DNA of 30,186 nt from contig CAMJGB010000001.1 in NCBI GenBank assembly GCA_946405115.1, positions 1 through 30,186 on the forward strand, in the 5' to 3' direction. Below, in pieces: positions 14,716 to 23,672 of this stretch. Origin of the DNA: an uncultured Clostridia bacterium (GTDB lineage Bacteria > Bacillota > Clostridia > Saccharofermentanales > Saccharofermentanaceae). Positions within the stretch are counted from its first letter, which is position 1. The number at the start of each line of letters is the position of its first letter. The translations under genes were made by a program, and so were the position numbers. The notes beneath the pieces are model-generated. The model did no database searches, had not been told where the DNA came from, and saw nothing but the letters and a program-made list of their open reading frames with translations.

Positions 14716-17700
14716 AAAACATTGTAAATCTCATAAGAAGATGTTGTTGTTCCTGTATAGTTGCCTATTCCGGTTATAGTTATTGTCTTAACACCAGCAC
14801 TAGTTGTGTCAGAAGGATAACTTAAGGTGTAGTCCGTGCCATAATCCAAGGTGGTTGTGCCTACCGTTACCGTAATAGTAGCAGGATCAGGAATAATAGA
14901 TTCACCTGTGTGCTCGTATTCATCCGGATCAACAATTACCGCTGCATTGGCAATATCCGCACGGTTAATCGTAAACTCTACAGACTGAGGCGTTGGAGCC
15001 GTATAGTTAGGCGTCTCTGTTACGTAAGCCTTCAGGTAATAGGTTCCTGCACCAACCTGTGTAATATCAATTTCATTCTGAAGAGCAGCATCACTATAGT
15101 ATGCGAACTCAACTTCACCGAACTGAACACGGCCCGTAGGAATACTTCTGGGATCACCCCATGTCCAACTGGATATAGCTGCATCTTCAACCCATGTATT
15201 GGTTGCCTGCTGGATTGAGTACTTCTTTGTTGCAGTACCCTGATAGCTGCCCTTACCGGTAATAATTACAACCGCCGTATCCGTTCCGGCATTAATATTG
15301 TTCTCGTAGGAAATATCATAATCGACATCCGGAACAAGATCTACACCGTCAAGTCTTACGATAACACTCGAAGGATATAGACGCTCACCTGTATATACGA
15401 GATTATCTACACCGGTAAGATATATATCTGCACGAGAGATATCTCTTCCGACGATCTCAAATGTAACCTTAGAATCAGCAGTTCCTGCGTAATTGCCGAT
15501 ACCGTGTACAGTTACTTCAACCGGACCGATATTCGTATTATCGGGATCATAAGTAAAGTAATAATCCACATTGTATACAAGAGTCTCACCTGCAAGCTTT
15601 ACAGTAATATCAGGAGTAATAGGGGCACCTGTATATTCTTCAGTAGCAGAATTGAGTATTACTTCTGCAGATGTAATATCCGCAGCTACAATCTCGAATG
15701 TTCTGGAGATGGCACCGGAATAAGCTCCGCGGCCTGCGATCTGAACCGTAGCTGTACCTATGCGGTCATTATCTCTATAGCCGAGAACATAATCCGTGCC
15801 TTCTGTAAGCGTTACTCCCTCAACTACAACAGAGATGTTATCCTCAGTAAGAGTTACACCCGACCTTCTGTAAGGGAACTCATTGGGATGTCCTGAAACT
15901 CCGGAATCAATCGTAACTGTCGCGTTATTGATAGACGTTCCGCCTGAAGAACCCAACGACCAGTCGCCATAATGCTCGCTGTTAATTACTCCTCTAAGCT
16001 CGAACGTTGTAGAGAGTGTGCTGTCGAATGCATGAGCTCTGTGATTAGCGCCGTTACGGATATCTCCGGCATCAGCCCAAACAATACCTGTCTCACGAGG
16101 ATCCTCTCCTCCGACAAGCTCCAACGCACCGCCATTAACATTGCGAAGTGCTCTGTTTCCGTCTCCGGTTGCGATAGTCATGTCAGAACCGATCGTACCT
16201 GCATAAGCACCTACGTTTGTAGAACCGGTTACAAGGCCGCCGCAGTAACTGCCTGTAATCTTACCCTGACGGGCGTTACCAACAAATCCGCCGATATTCT
16301 GTCCTGTTCCAAGAACAGATGCTGTTGAATAACAGGTAGCAATAGTAGTGTTGCTTGAAGCACCGGAGATCAAACCGACAAATCCGCCTACGTTGCTAAT
16401 ACCGGTGACATTACCTTCACCAGAAATGTACTGCCTCTGGAAAGTATGACCGCCGACGTAAGAACTACTGATGCTGCCCTTTGCCAGATATCCGACAAAT
16501 CCACCGGTGCTTCCTGTTCCTGCACTTGAGGAACTAACTGTCGTTGTAGTACAGTCGAACGTTAATATTCCACCTGCAATGTAACCTGCGAATCCACCCG
16601 CATTAGAATTGGAGCCCGTAGAACTTACAGATCCATTTACACGGCAGCCTGTGACATAACCATTGTCTATGCGGCCTGCAAATCCGCCAACGCCGATGTC
16701 GGAACCATCGCCCAAGACGTTAACATTTGCATTTGCATAAGTTGTATTCTCCTTGAACACGTCCGTCTTGCCGGCATCAGTAATCATGCCTCTGTCAATC
16801 CATACTCCGGCGATTCCGCCTACATTGGAATATGCGGAATAAACATATACCGGATCAGGGTTATTAGAAGAGGACTGAACCTCAACTCTGGTTGAACCGT
16901 TCATGCTTGCGTAGATGCGTCCGAAGGCTCCTCCTACACCGAAGTTGGTTACAGGATTAGCTGCATCGCTAGTTGTTCCGCCTGCCCATATTCTGGATGT
17001 CGCATCAGAAGTTACGCGAATCGGAATATACAGACGTGTAAGGTAGTTTCCTGTGTTCTGCGAATTAACAAATCCGATCGCACCGCCGCACTCATAGCAA
17101 ATAGGATTATACGTCGTTGTATCACCCGGCATAGGATTACCGGTTATATCACCGATGTTAGAGTGATTGCTTAAAGTTACATTGATGCTGCCCGTCGCAT
17201 ACCATCCGGCTGTGAAGCTTCCGAATACACCGCCGACCTGAGTTCTACCGGTAACGTTAGCCTCAGACAGATTTACATTTATAGTTGCATATATACCCTT
17301 ATTAGAAGTAGAGTTTCCGTTAAGGCTGTCGAGTCTTCCCATGAAGCCTCCGACTTCGTCACCGGTACTATATACAGTTCTTACATTATTGACGTTATAA
17401 GTAACAGGGTTAGAGGTATTGTTCTCATTTCCGATACCACCGTGACCTGCATAACCAGCACCAATCCAGCCTCCGACACGGTTACCACCGTTAACGGATG
17501 CTACACAGAGGTACGGTCCATCATCAGCTGAAATGGTAGTTACACAAGCATTCTGCTGATAGCCTTCAAGACCGATCTGACCGATAATACCGCCGATAGT
17601 ACTGCCGTTGGCAGCCATAAGTACAGTATTGTTGTATGTACGGTTAGGATAATCCGTGTGTACGACACCACCGGAACCTCTAAGATATACGCCCGGAGTA

Positions 17701-20700
17701 TGTTCAGCATCGTAGGACTGACCACTAACAGGCATTCCGAGACGTCCGTCAACGAAGTGACCGACTACGCCGCCTACACGAGCATCATCAGAAGCATTGG
17801 AAGGACCTGTGTGTGCTGTATCGAACAATCTTCCGGCATTGATAACAGCCTGTACTCTTACAACTACAGCAGAGATATAGCTGTTTCCGCCGCCCCACTT
17901 ATTACCAACCTGACCGATAGCTCCACCGATCTGGGTACTTCCAACCAAAGCAAGGTCTGCGGATATAGTAGCCGATACATACAGAATTCTGCCGCAGCTA
18001 TTTCCTGCAAGAACAGTACCTCCGCCGACACCAGCCGTTGCAGAAGCAAATCCGACAGCACCACCGACTCGGTTAACACCGATAACCTGAGACGAACCTG
18101 TTATCTCAGATATTACAGTATCAACGTTACTTACGTTGATTCCGATAGCGCCGCCGACGTTATCAACACCCTGAACAACACCGCTGTTCTGCAAAGTTGC
18201 GGTTATGGTCTGAAGAAGCTGATTCTTATTAGTTGCATAAATGCAGCCGATAGCACCGCCGACGTTATCACCGCCGCCGATAATATGACCTCTTACAATA
18301 GCCGTTGTCTTTACTACAGATGCGTAATCATATCCGATAGCACCGCCTGCATTAGCATCAACAAGAGTAAGACTCGGACCATTAATGTTATTCGTTACAG
18401 TCTCACCTGTCGCATTGACAGTTCCGCTCTCCTGAATCGTAATGCTTATCTCATTTAAGCTCTTAAGATTCTTACCGACGATTCCGCCAACATTGATCTG
18501 ACCGGACACTGTGCCTGAAAGAGCAGTTACAGTGATATTTCCGTTGTATCCAGAATTTTGTCCGACTGCTCCGCCGACATTACGTCCTAAAGCAGTTACA
18601 TTAGTAGTTGAAAGATTTACCGTAATTGTACAAGCAGTATCGGATGCAGTATTGTTGTCACCGTTGAAGAATCCGACAGCTCCGCCGACATTGGCATCGT
18701 TGCCTGCTGCTACAATTCCCTCGATCTTCCAAGTCGTAACTCCAAAGTCGACATAAATACCGGCTCTTCCGTCAGCAGTAGTCTTAAGCTTCGTAGTATG
18801 AACTTGTCCGACAGCTCCGCCGACGTTCGACTTACCAACGATGAATGATGCACTCTGAGATGAACCTGCAAAAGATACTTCAATGCGACCGCTGTATTCA
18901 GCATTACTGGAATCAAGATATCCGATAGCACCTCCGACATTATCGCCGGTAGCATTTATCTTGGAATCAGCACTTAGAACAACAGTTACATTTACTTTAA
19001 TAGCCTGAGAGGTTGCATTATTCTTGATAAGATCTGAAGGATTAGTGCTTGTGCTGCTCGTAGATCTCAACGCCCCCAAAGCACCACCGATGTAATTGCC
19101 GCCGGTGATAACCAGGTTAAGCTTATTCGACTGACTCTGATCAGGAGTCTTTACTTGTGCGGAATTAGCTACATTAGCTCTGAGAATTCCCGCAACGCCT
19201 CCGATACCGTCATTACCGGAAATCGTAAGTGTAGGAGTTGAACCGTCACCGACGAGTTCAATGAGAATATCGGTACCTGTTCCGGCAACACTTATATCAC
19301 CGCATACGCCGCCGACCGCGGATCCGTTATTTGCAATTACTTCAGCATTTCCTCTTACAATCGTCCTTACGGTCGTACCGTTCTGATCGTTAAGAATTCT
19401 TCCAGCTGCGCCGCCGGTGAATCTTATACCGTGAACCTTTGCACCGGTCTCAAGAATGGACTGAATTGTTCCATAATTGGAATATCCATTACGGCCGACA
19501 GTACCGCCCGTGTAATTATTACCATTAATAAGTCCGCTGTTTACCGCATAAAGCTGACCATAGTTCGCAACCGAATTACCAACAGCTCCGCCTACATGAT
19601 AAATACCATTGATCGTGCCGCTGTTGACTACACGGATAACAGAAGCAGCAGGAATAGTGCTTCCGTCATTCGCAGTGGAATTACCCATGGCACCGATTGC
19701 ACCGCCGGTACCGTTAGCATTAGTCTCGTTGGAACCTGTAGCTATAATCTTAGAAGAAGCATTATTTACAACATTAATCTTAAAGGTAATGCTTACGCCG
19801 ACTTCTCCGATTCTGGTAACACCACCGATTGCTCCACCGGTTCCCTGACCGTCAGAATTACCTCTTGATACGATAGTTCCGCTGTTAACACCATTTATGA
19901 CTATAGTACGATCGGTTCGCGAGCACTGAATCTGACCATAAGCACCGCCTGTGGCAAGAGGACCGCTAGTATCAGTAAAGTAACCGATTCGTCCGCCATG
20001 ATGATTAAAATCAATATATACGTTAGAAGTGGAGCAGTCGTAATCTCGGCCAATAACGCCTCCACAGTAGACTGTATTACCCGTACTGTTTATTATTACG
20101 CTTCCGGAGTTATCAACTCTAATGCTGGCAGTATTTCCGCCAACAGAATTCATAGCTCCGACAGCACCTCCGGCAGAACATCTGTCTGTGTCATTGTTGC
20201 CGTTATATGTGCCGAGCATGAATATGAGTGAATTCGCCTTCAACGTAACATCTATCTGGAAGTCATTTCTGTCAACGTTGGTGAACAAACCATTCTCAGG
20301 TGTTCCGGAATATGTAAACGGATCTTCTACAGCATAAGTAAGAGAAGCGTTCTGCAGGAATCCGATAGCTCCGCCGACGTTATTCTTGGAGATAATAACA
20401 CTGGACATATGCTCTCCGCCCAAGCTCGCATTGTTGAAGATAGGCAGAGTAAACTGAGCAGCCGGTGCTTCAGTACTATTAACCAGAAGCCTTGCTGCAA
20501 TATTGGCAGTACTGTGACCGATAATACCGCCTACATTATCTCGACCGACTACGGCAAACGAACCGTTAACCTCAACAGTTCCGTTTACTTCGCTCTCGTT
20601 CTTACCGATTACGCCGCCGGTAGCAATCTTATTTACATCGGCATAAATTACCCAATAGCTGTTGGCCATTACAACGGAATTACTCATTACGATAGAGCCG

Positions 20701-22916
20701 TCGGTCTGACCTACAACACCGGAGTTAAGACCTATAAGACCTCCGACAGGCCTGTCATAATTACCGAGATTACCTGAACCGTTAGACTGTCCTGTGATAT
20801 TGACGCTGTTTACAAAGATCTTAGAATCAAGATCGTTGCCGCCGTCGTCAAGGCTTGCTAGTACAAGATTAAGGTTATTCGTATGAACATCCAAGACTGT
20901 TCCGCTGTTCTTGCAGATAAGTCCGTAACCTGCATCTGTTCCTCTTATGAACGAAGCAAGTCTCATCTGAACATTATTGATTGAATAGTAGGAGCCGCCG
21001 GACTTAGGCATTGCAGCCAGCGTCTGTCCATCATAAAGATTTCCAAGTGCAGGGAATGATACGACGTTAATCTGTCCTGCTGTTACAGGAGAATTATAAC
21101 GTGTAGTATTAAATACTCTGACTTCACTTACAGGAAGCTTACCGCGCTCATTGATATACCAGTTAAGATCACGGATAATCCTGTAATTGGCAGTTATTCC
21201 GTTAGAAATCCAACGGATGTTATAAAGATGTCTGAATGATGTGATTACCGCATTCTTACCTGCGTCAGTCCACTCGGTTGCAGCAATGGTATTACCGGCT
21301 CCCATATAAGCGCTGTTAGAGTATGTTGCATCACCAAACAAAGTATTAACAATACACTTACCTGTAATAGGATCACCTGAAATACTATGATCGTAGTCAC
21401 GCTGGTCGTTAATGGCCATCAACGGACGTACATCGTAGCAATAGGATGTGTTCGAGTCATATGTTCCAAGACCTGTGTAATAAACCGGATCGTTGATAGC
21501 TCTTGCTGCATAAGTAGGAGGAATGGTACGTGTCTGTTGAACACCGGTTCCGTCATAGTACTTAAAAGAACCGGAGATTGTAGCTTCGATGTTAGTAGGA
21601 GTTGTTCCAAAGAGTCTTCTGATATTGTAACCATCAGTTCCGGACTCATTGGAACGAATCATCATACAGTCGATTGCGATGCTGTACTCGTAGTAAGCGT
21701 CAATCGTCTCACCATCAAGTTTCTTAGGACATCCGGTTCTTCCGTCTCCCTCTACCAAAGTAACAGTAATAGGGAAGCTAACCTTGTTCTCGCCACCATT
21801 AACAGTAACCCTTATAAATGAATCATAAGAAGTTCTCGTGATGTCGTAGTTATTTATGTGCTCATGAACTACACGGGTAGCTCCGCCCATTGAACGATAT
21901 CTGAGGCTTGCAAGGTCATCTGCTGTAATCGTAAGAACTACATCATCGTGTGAGCCTGTATTGTTGACACCGGCATCGCTCAATGTGATTGTGATGTTCT
22001 CGTTGTGATTATCGTGAGTTGCACCATTGCCATCCTCATCGAAAATAGCCCATGATACATCAAGGGTCTCACCATTACGCATGTTGAACAGGAATCCTGT
22101 TGTCTCAGCAGTAGGATCTACTGTAGGTCCAATGATGTGACCGTCAAGCTCGTATACCTGTGACTGAGGAAGGAATACGGATGCGATCTGAGGCTTGATG
22201 GATTCTTCTGTACCGTTGAAGTAGCCTACATGGCTTGTCTTATATCTGTAAGTAGCATCTCTGTAAGGAAGCCCGTCTGCTGTAGCGCCGTTATTCGTGC
22301 AGACGCTGTCCCAACGAAGGCCTGACGCCGGAGAATTCTGTGTGCTGTAGAAAGCTGAAATGACTCTTGCAGTATAAGAAGGTGAATCAACTGTATAAGT
22401 GGCACTTACGTCGAACTCAACAGTGATAGTACCCTGGAATATTGTCGTATCATAGAAATAGGACGACAGGAATGCATAAAGTTCCTGGCTCTCGGTCGAA
22501 TACGCCGGATCCGAGATAGGAAGCAAGCGATCCTCATCATCGGGATCAAAGCAAGGATTGTAAGTAAGAGACAATATCTCATTTACTGACTCGTTAGCCT
22601 GATCAAGAGCAATCGTATTAAGTCGGGAAGTAAATAATGTACCTTCATTGGTCTTAAGCGTACGGATCCACATATCGATGGAGCCGTTAGATGCCTTCTG
22701 TGACAAAGCCGTCTGAGCTGTCTGGTAAACCGTAATGGCACTCTCGGAATTCTTATCGAACTTGGAACGGTCGATATAGTTTGCAATACTTCCGATACCG
22801 ATTGCTGCGAGAATTGCGAGGATGGCGAGTACAACAATAAGCTCAACCAAAGTAAAGCCGCGACGGGTGCGTCTTCCATTAAAAGAAGCAGTTGTCCTTA
22901 CTTTACTTAACCTCAT
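14073..22916 (-). CDS. Giant prepilin-type adhesin (2947 aa) with GLUG, MBG-like and InlB-type repeats
   Basis: A very large surface protein built on a type IV pilin N-terminus. The leader of 20 residues ends TRRG; the mature end is FTLVELIVVLAILAILAAIG (Phe+1, Glu+5), so the peptidase in this window should process it. Residues ~21-230 hold the pilin helix and a pilin-like domain, and ~230-700 a beta-rich region. From ~724 to ~2240 there are about 39 degenerate units, each with a GGxxG core such as NVGGAIG or NVGGFVG (GLUG-like beta-helix repeats, ~39 aa spacing). Five ~80-aa MBG-like Ig modules follow (~2325-2733), then three ~70-aa InlB-type B repeats (~2734-2947) ending 'YAKWQEN'. There is no sortase signal, no signal peptide other than the prepilin leader, and no C-terminal membrane anchor. 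Shine-Dalgarno AGGGGGAG precedes ATG 22916. It has its own promoter and terminator. Likely a pilus-borne or membrane-held adhesin; the partner is unknown. Confidence 0.9.
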   Translation of the reverse strand: MRLSKVRTTASFNGRRTRRGFTLVELIVVLAILAILAAIGIGSIANYIDRSKFDKNSESAITVYQTAQTALSQKASNGSIDMWIRTLKTNEGTLFTSRLNTIALDQANESVNEILSLTYNPCFDPDDEDRLLPISDPAYSTESQELYAFLSSYFYDTTIFQGTITVEFDVSATYTVDSPSYTARVISAFYSTQNSPASGLRWDSVCTNNGATADGLPYRDATYRYKTSHVGYFNGTEESIKPQIASVFLPQSQVYELDGHIIGPTVDPTAETTGFLFNMRNGETLDVSWAIFDEDGNGATHDNHNENITITLSDAGVNNTGSHDDVVLTITADDLASLRYRSMGGATRVVHEHINNYDITRTSYDSFIRVTVNGGENKVSFPITVTLVEGDGRTGCPKKLDGETIDAYYEYSIAIDCMMIRSNESGTDGYNIRRLFGTTPTNIEATISGSFKYYDGTGVQQTRTIPPTYAARAINDPVYYTGLGTYDSNTSYCYDVRPLMAINDQRDYDHSISGDPITGKCIVNTLFGDATYSNSAYMGAGNTIAATEWTDAGKNAVITSFRHLYNIRWISNGITANYRIIRDLNWYINERGKLPVSEVRVFNTTRYNSPVTAGQINVVSFPALGNLYDGQTLAAMPKSGGSYYSINNVQMRLASFIRGTDAGYGLICKNSGTVLDVHTNNLNLVLASLDDGGNDLDSKIFVNSVNITGQSNGSGNLGNYDRPVGGLIGLNSGVVGQTDGSIVMSNSVVMANSYWVIYADVNKIATGGVIGKNESEVNGTVEVNGSFAVVGRDNVGGIIGHSTANIAARLLVNSTEAPAAQFTLPIFNNASLGGEHMSSVIISKNNVGGAIGFLQNASLTYAVEDPFTYSGTPENGLFTNVDRNDFQIDVTLKANSLIFMLGTYNGNNDTDRCSAGGAVGAMNSVGGNTASIRVDNSGSVIINSTGNTVYCGGVIGRDYDCSTSNVYIDFNHHGGRIGYFTDTSGPLATGGAYGQIQCSRTDRTIVINGVNSGTIVSRGNSDGQGTGGAIGGVTRIGEVGVSITFKINVVNNASSKIIATGSNETNANGTGGAIGAMGNSTANDGSTIPAASVIRVVNSGTINGIYHVGGAVGNSVANYGQLYAVNSGLINGNNYTGGTVGRNGYSNYGTIQSILETGAKVHGIRFTGGAAGRILNDQNGTTVRTIVRGNAEVIANNGSAVGGVCGDISVAGTGTDILIELVGDGSTPTLTISGNDGIGGVAGILRANVANSAQVKTPDQSQSNKLNLVITGGNYIGGALGALRSTSSTSTNPSDLIKNNATSQAIKVNVTVVLSADSKINATGDNVGGAIGYLDSSNAEYSGRIEVSFAGSSQSASFIVGKSNVGGAVGQVHTTKLKTTADGRAGIYVDFGVTTWKIEGIVAAGNDANVGGAVGFFNGDNNTASDTACTITVNLSTTNVTALGRNVGGAVGQNSGYNGNITVTALSGTVSGQINVGGIVGKNLKSLNEISITIQESGTVNATGETVTNNINGPSLTLVDANAGGAIGYDYASVVKTTAIVRGHIIGGGDNVGGAIGCIYATNKNQLLQTITATLQNSGVVQGVDNVGGAIGINVSNVDTVISEITGSSQVIGVNRVGGAVGFASATAGVGGGTVLAGNSCGRILYVSATISADLALVGSTQIGGAIGQVGNKWGGGNSYISAVVVRVQAVINAGRLFDTAHTGPSNASDDARVGGVVGHFVDGRLGMPVSGQSYDAEHTPGVYLRGSGGVVHTDYPNRTYNNTVLMAANGSTIGGIIGQIGLEGYQQNACVTTISADDGPYLCVASVNGGNRVGGWIGAGYAGHGGIGNENNTSNPVTYNVNNVRTVYSTGDEVGGFMGRLDSLNGNSTSNKGIYATINVNLSEANVTGRTQVGGVFGSFTAGWYATGSINVTLSNHSNIGDITGNPMPGDTTTYNPICYECGGAIGFVNSQNTGNYLTRLYIPIRVTSDATSRIWAGGTTSDAANPVTNFGVGGAFGRIYASMNGSTRVEVQSSSNNPDPVYVYSAYSNVGGIAGVWIDRGMITDAGKTDVFKENTTYANANVNVLGDGSDIGVGGFAGRIDNGYVTGCRVNGSVSSTGSNSNAGGFAGYIAGGILTFDCTTTTVSSSSAGTGSTGGFVGYLAKGSISSSYVGGHTFQRQYISGEGNVTGISNVGGFVGLISGASSNTTIATCYSTASVLGTGQNIGGFVGNARQGKITGSYCGGLVTGSTNVGAYAGTIGSDMTIATGDGNRALRNVNGGALELVGGEDPRETGIVWADAGDIRNGANHRAHAFDSTLSTTFELRGVINSEHYGDWSLGSSGGTSINNATVTIDSGVSGHPNEFPYRRSGVTLTEDNISVVVEGVTLTEGTDYVLGYRDNDRIGTATVQIAGRGAYSGAISRTFEIVAADITSAEVILNSATEEYTGAPITPDITVKLAGETLVYNVDYYFTYDPDNTNIGPVEVTVHGIGNYAGTADSKVTFEIVGRDISRADIYLTGVDNLVYTGERLYPSSVIVRLDGVDLVPDVDYDISYENNINAGTDTAVVIITGKGSYQGTATKKYSIQQATNTWVEDAAISSWTWGDPRSIPTGRVQFGEVEFAYYSDAALQNEIDITQVGAGTYYLKAYVTETPNYTAPTPQSVEFTINRADIANAAVIVDPDEYEHTGESIIPDPATITVTVGTTTLDYGTDYTLSYPSDTTSAGVKTITITGIGNYTGTTTSSYEIYNVFTVTFHTGEGSSVEPQPVIENDYATRPADPTYEGYAFRGWYTSSSYRPEELFNFETTQITGNIDLWAKWQKVYVITFVTGDGGSYVAPQTVDSGSCATRPEEIPTREGYVFTDWYTDEACTRLYDFASSVLDNRSIYAGWAVTHTVTFDTGDGGSAVDPQVIPDGGTPTDPGIPTRDGYTFQYWAESAAEDAPEYNFSAPITGDVIIYAKWQEN
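14716..15945 (-). repeat. Five MBG/YDG-like Ig-fold modules
   Basis: Coding repeats of about 80 aa with the pattern 'DI--A-V.. YTG--I-P---V---G-TL--G-DY-LSY--N---G---V-ITG-GNY-GT----YEI'. Units 2, 3 and 5 are closest to consensus; unit 1 lacks the DI opening, and unit 4 (residues about 2560-2650, 'TWGDP...AGTYYLKAYV') is divergent. Such modules act as extracellular stalks. Confidence 0.8.
16200..20760 (-). repeat. Degenerate tandem array coding GLUG-like GGxxG repeats
   Basis: About 39 copies of a GG-[A/V/I/F]-[I/V/A]-G core, counted directly in the translation, spread over ~1510 residues. On the DNA the most conserved part reads CCGATAGCACCGCCGAC or close to it (e.g. near 18150, 18247, 18918, 20367). 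Copies differ enough that they are ancient or under diversifying change, and spacing varies. Confidence 0.85.
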
Positions 22917-22962
22917 TTCTCCCCCTAAGGCGCACTACGCGCACTTTTCTAATATTAAATTA

Positions 22963-22991
22963 ACTATAAAAGCGCGAGAAATAAGTGTCAA
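22963..22991 (-). promoter_or_regulatory. Promoter of the giant pilin gene
   Basis: TTGACA at 22991-22986, a 17-base spacer with CTCGCGC, and TATAGT at 22968-22963 on the minus strand. The start of RNA is expected near 22956, about 40 bases before ATG 22916. Its upstream half is the shared 49-bp block. Confidence 0.75.
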
Positions 22992-23027
22992 ATAAATTTA
23001 TTGTTAAAAAGATGTCTAAATTATTAC
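22979..23027 (-). repeat. 49-bp upstream regulatory block, copy 2
   Basis: 45/49 identical to 13923-13971, same orientation relative to its gene. It extends across the stop codon (23026-23024) of the upstream DUF308 gene, so part of the regulatory block lies in coding sequence. The AATAAATTTATT palindrome is at 22991-23002. Confidence 0.85.
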
Positions 23028-23617
23028 GCGTTGATCTCGTCGTCGGCACTTCCAACTGACTTCGCATCAATGACAGTTCCAGGCTTAACCTTAAGCGCGG
23101 GAAGGTTCCACAGGCCTCCCAAAGCCTCGACAACCATAGTGATTCCGACGATTACCATAGCAGTTCTTACCGCTGAGAAGGGGTTAACAAGAACGAGAAC
23201 GCCAAGTCCGATGGCAGCTACGCCCACAACAAGTGAGATCCACCACAAATGACGGATATGTCTGATAATGAACAGGGCCTGAATTATATGATTTATGCCG
23301 ATTATCACGATGATTAAGCCAAAGATGATGTTGAAGAACTCAAGCAAAGTATCAGGGCTTATGAGAAGATAAATTCCCAAAGCCGCAAGAACGACACCGG
23401 TTACGATAGCAGGAACATCGGTAACGCCCTTTTTCTTGCCCAGGAAGAACAAAAGGATCTCGAACAGGGCAACGCCCAGAATCACAATGGCTGTTGCTCT
23501 CGCAAGGATTCGCGCCGACTCGTCAGGCCATACGATGAAGCTTACTCCGATGAGGAGCAGAAGTATGCTTGTGATGATCATGTGATTACGGATTCTCTTG
23601 ATTCTTTCAGGACTCAT
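23024..23617 (-). CDS. DUF308/HdeD-like membrane protein
   Basis: A 197-aa protein with about six hydrophobic helices arranged as repeated pairs. Repeated Gly-rich helices end in short 'P-[S/D]' loops ('IGVSFIVWPDESARIL', 'LGIYLLISPDTLLEF', 'LGVLVLVNPFSAVRTAMVIVGI'), the signature spacing of DUF308, the family of E. coli HdeD. HdeD is tied to acid resistance, but in Bacillota the role is unknown. A GGGAGG six bases before ATG 23617 fixes the start. It is 55 bases after the phosphotransferase gene and in the same direction; its stop overlaps the shared promoter block of the giant pilin gene. The C-terminal ~25 residues are polar and acidic. No terminator is visible after it, so some read-through into the giant gene is possible. 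Confidence 0.82.
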   Translation of the reverse strand: MSPERIKRIRNHMIITSILLLLIGVSFIVWPDESARILARATAIVILGVALFEILLFFLGKKKGVTDVPAIVTGVVLAALGIYLLISPDTLLEFFNIIFGLIIVIIGINHIIQALFIIRHIRHLWWISLVVGVAAIGLGVLVLVNPFSAVRTAMVIVGITMVVEALGGLWNLPALKVKPGTVIDAKSVGSADDEINA

Positions 23618-23672
23618 AAGGTACCTCCCTGACTGTCGGTCAAGAATTTTGTATCATAATGCCCGGTTTTGT

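Noticed and set aside
17658..18458. A 266-codon open frame on the plus strand within the giant pilin gene, and several others like it
   Set aside because: They are antisense shadows of the repeat-coding strand: composition mirrors the repeats (Ser/Thr/Asn-rich), there is no ribosome binding site or promoter, and no family resemblance.
16200..20760. Repeated ~23-bp CCG-rich stretches considered as a CRISPR array
   Set aside because: Spacing is irregular, the copies are degenerate, and all lie in one continuous reading frame coding GGxxG motifs; no cas genes.
23618..23672. A promoter for the DUF308 gene (TATGAT near 23652) in the 55-bp gap
   Set aside because: No -35 at a suitable distance; co-transcription with the upstream gene is equally likely.
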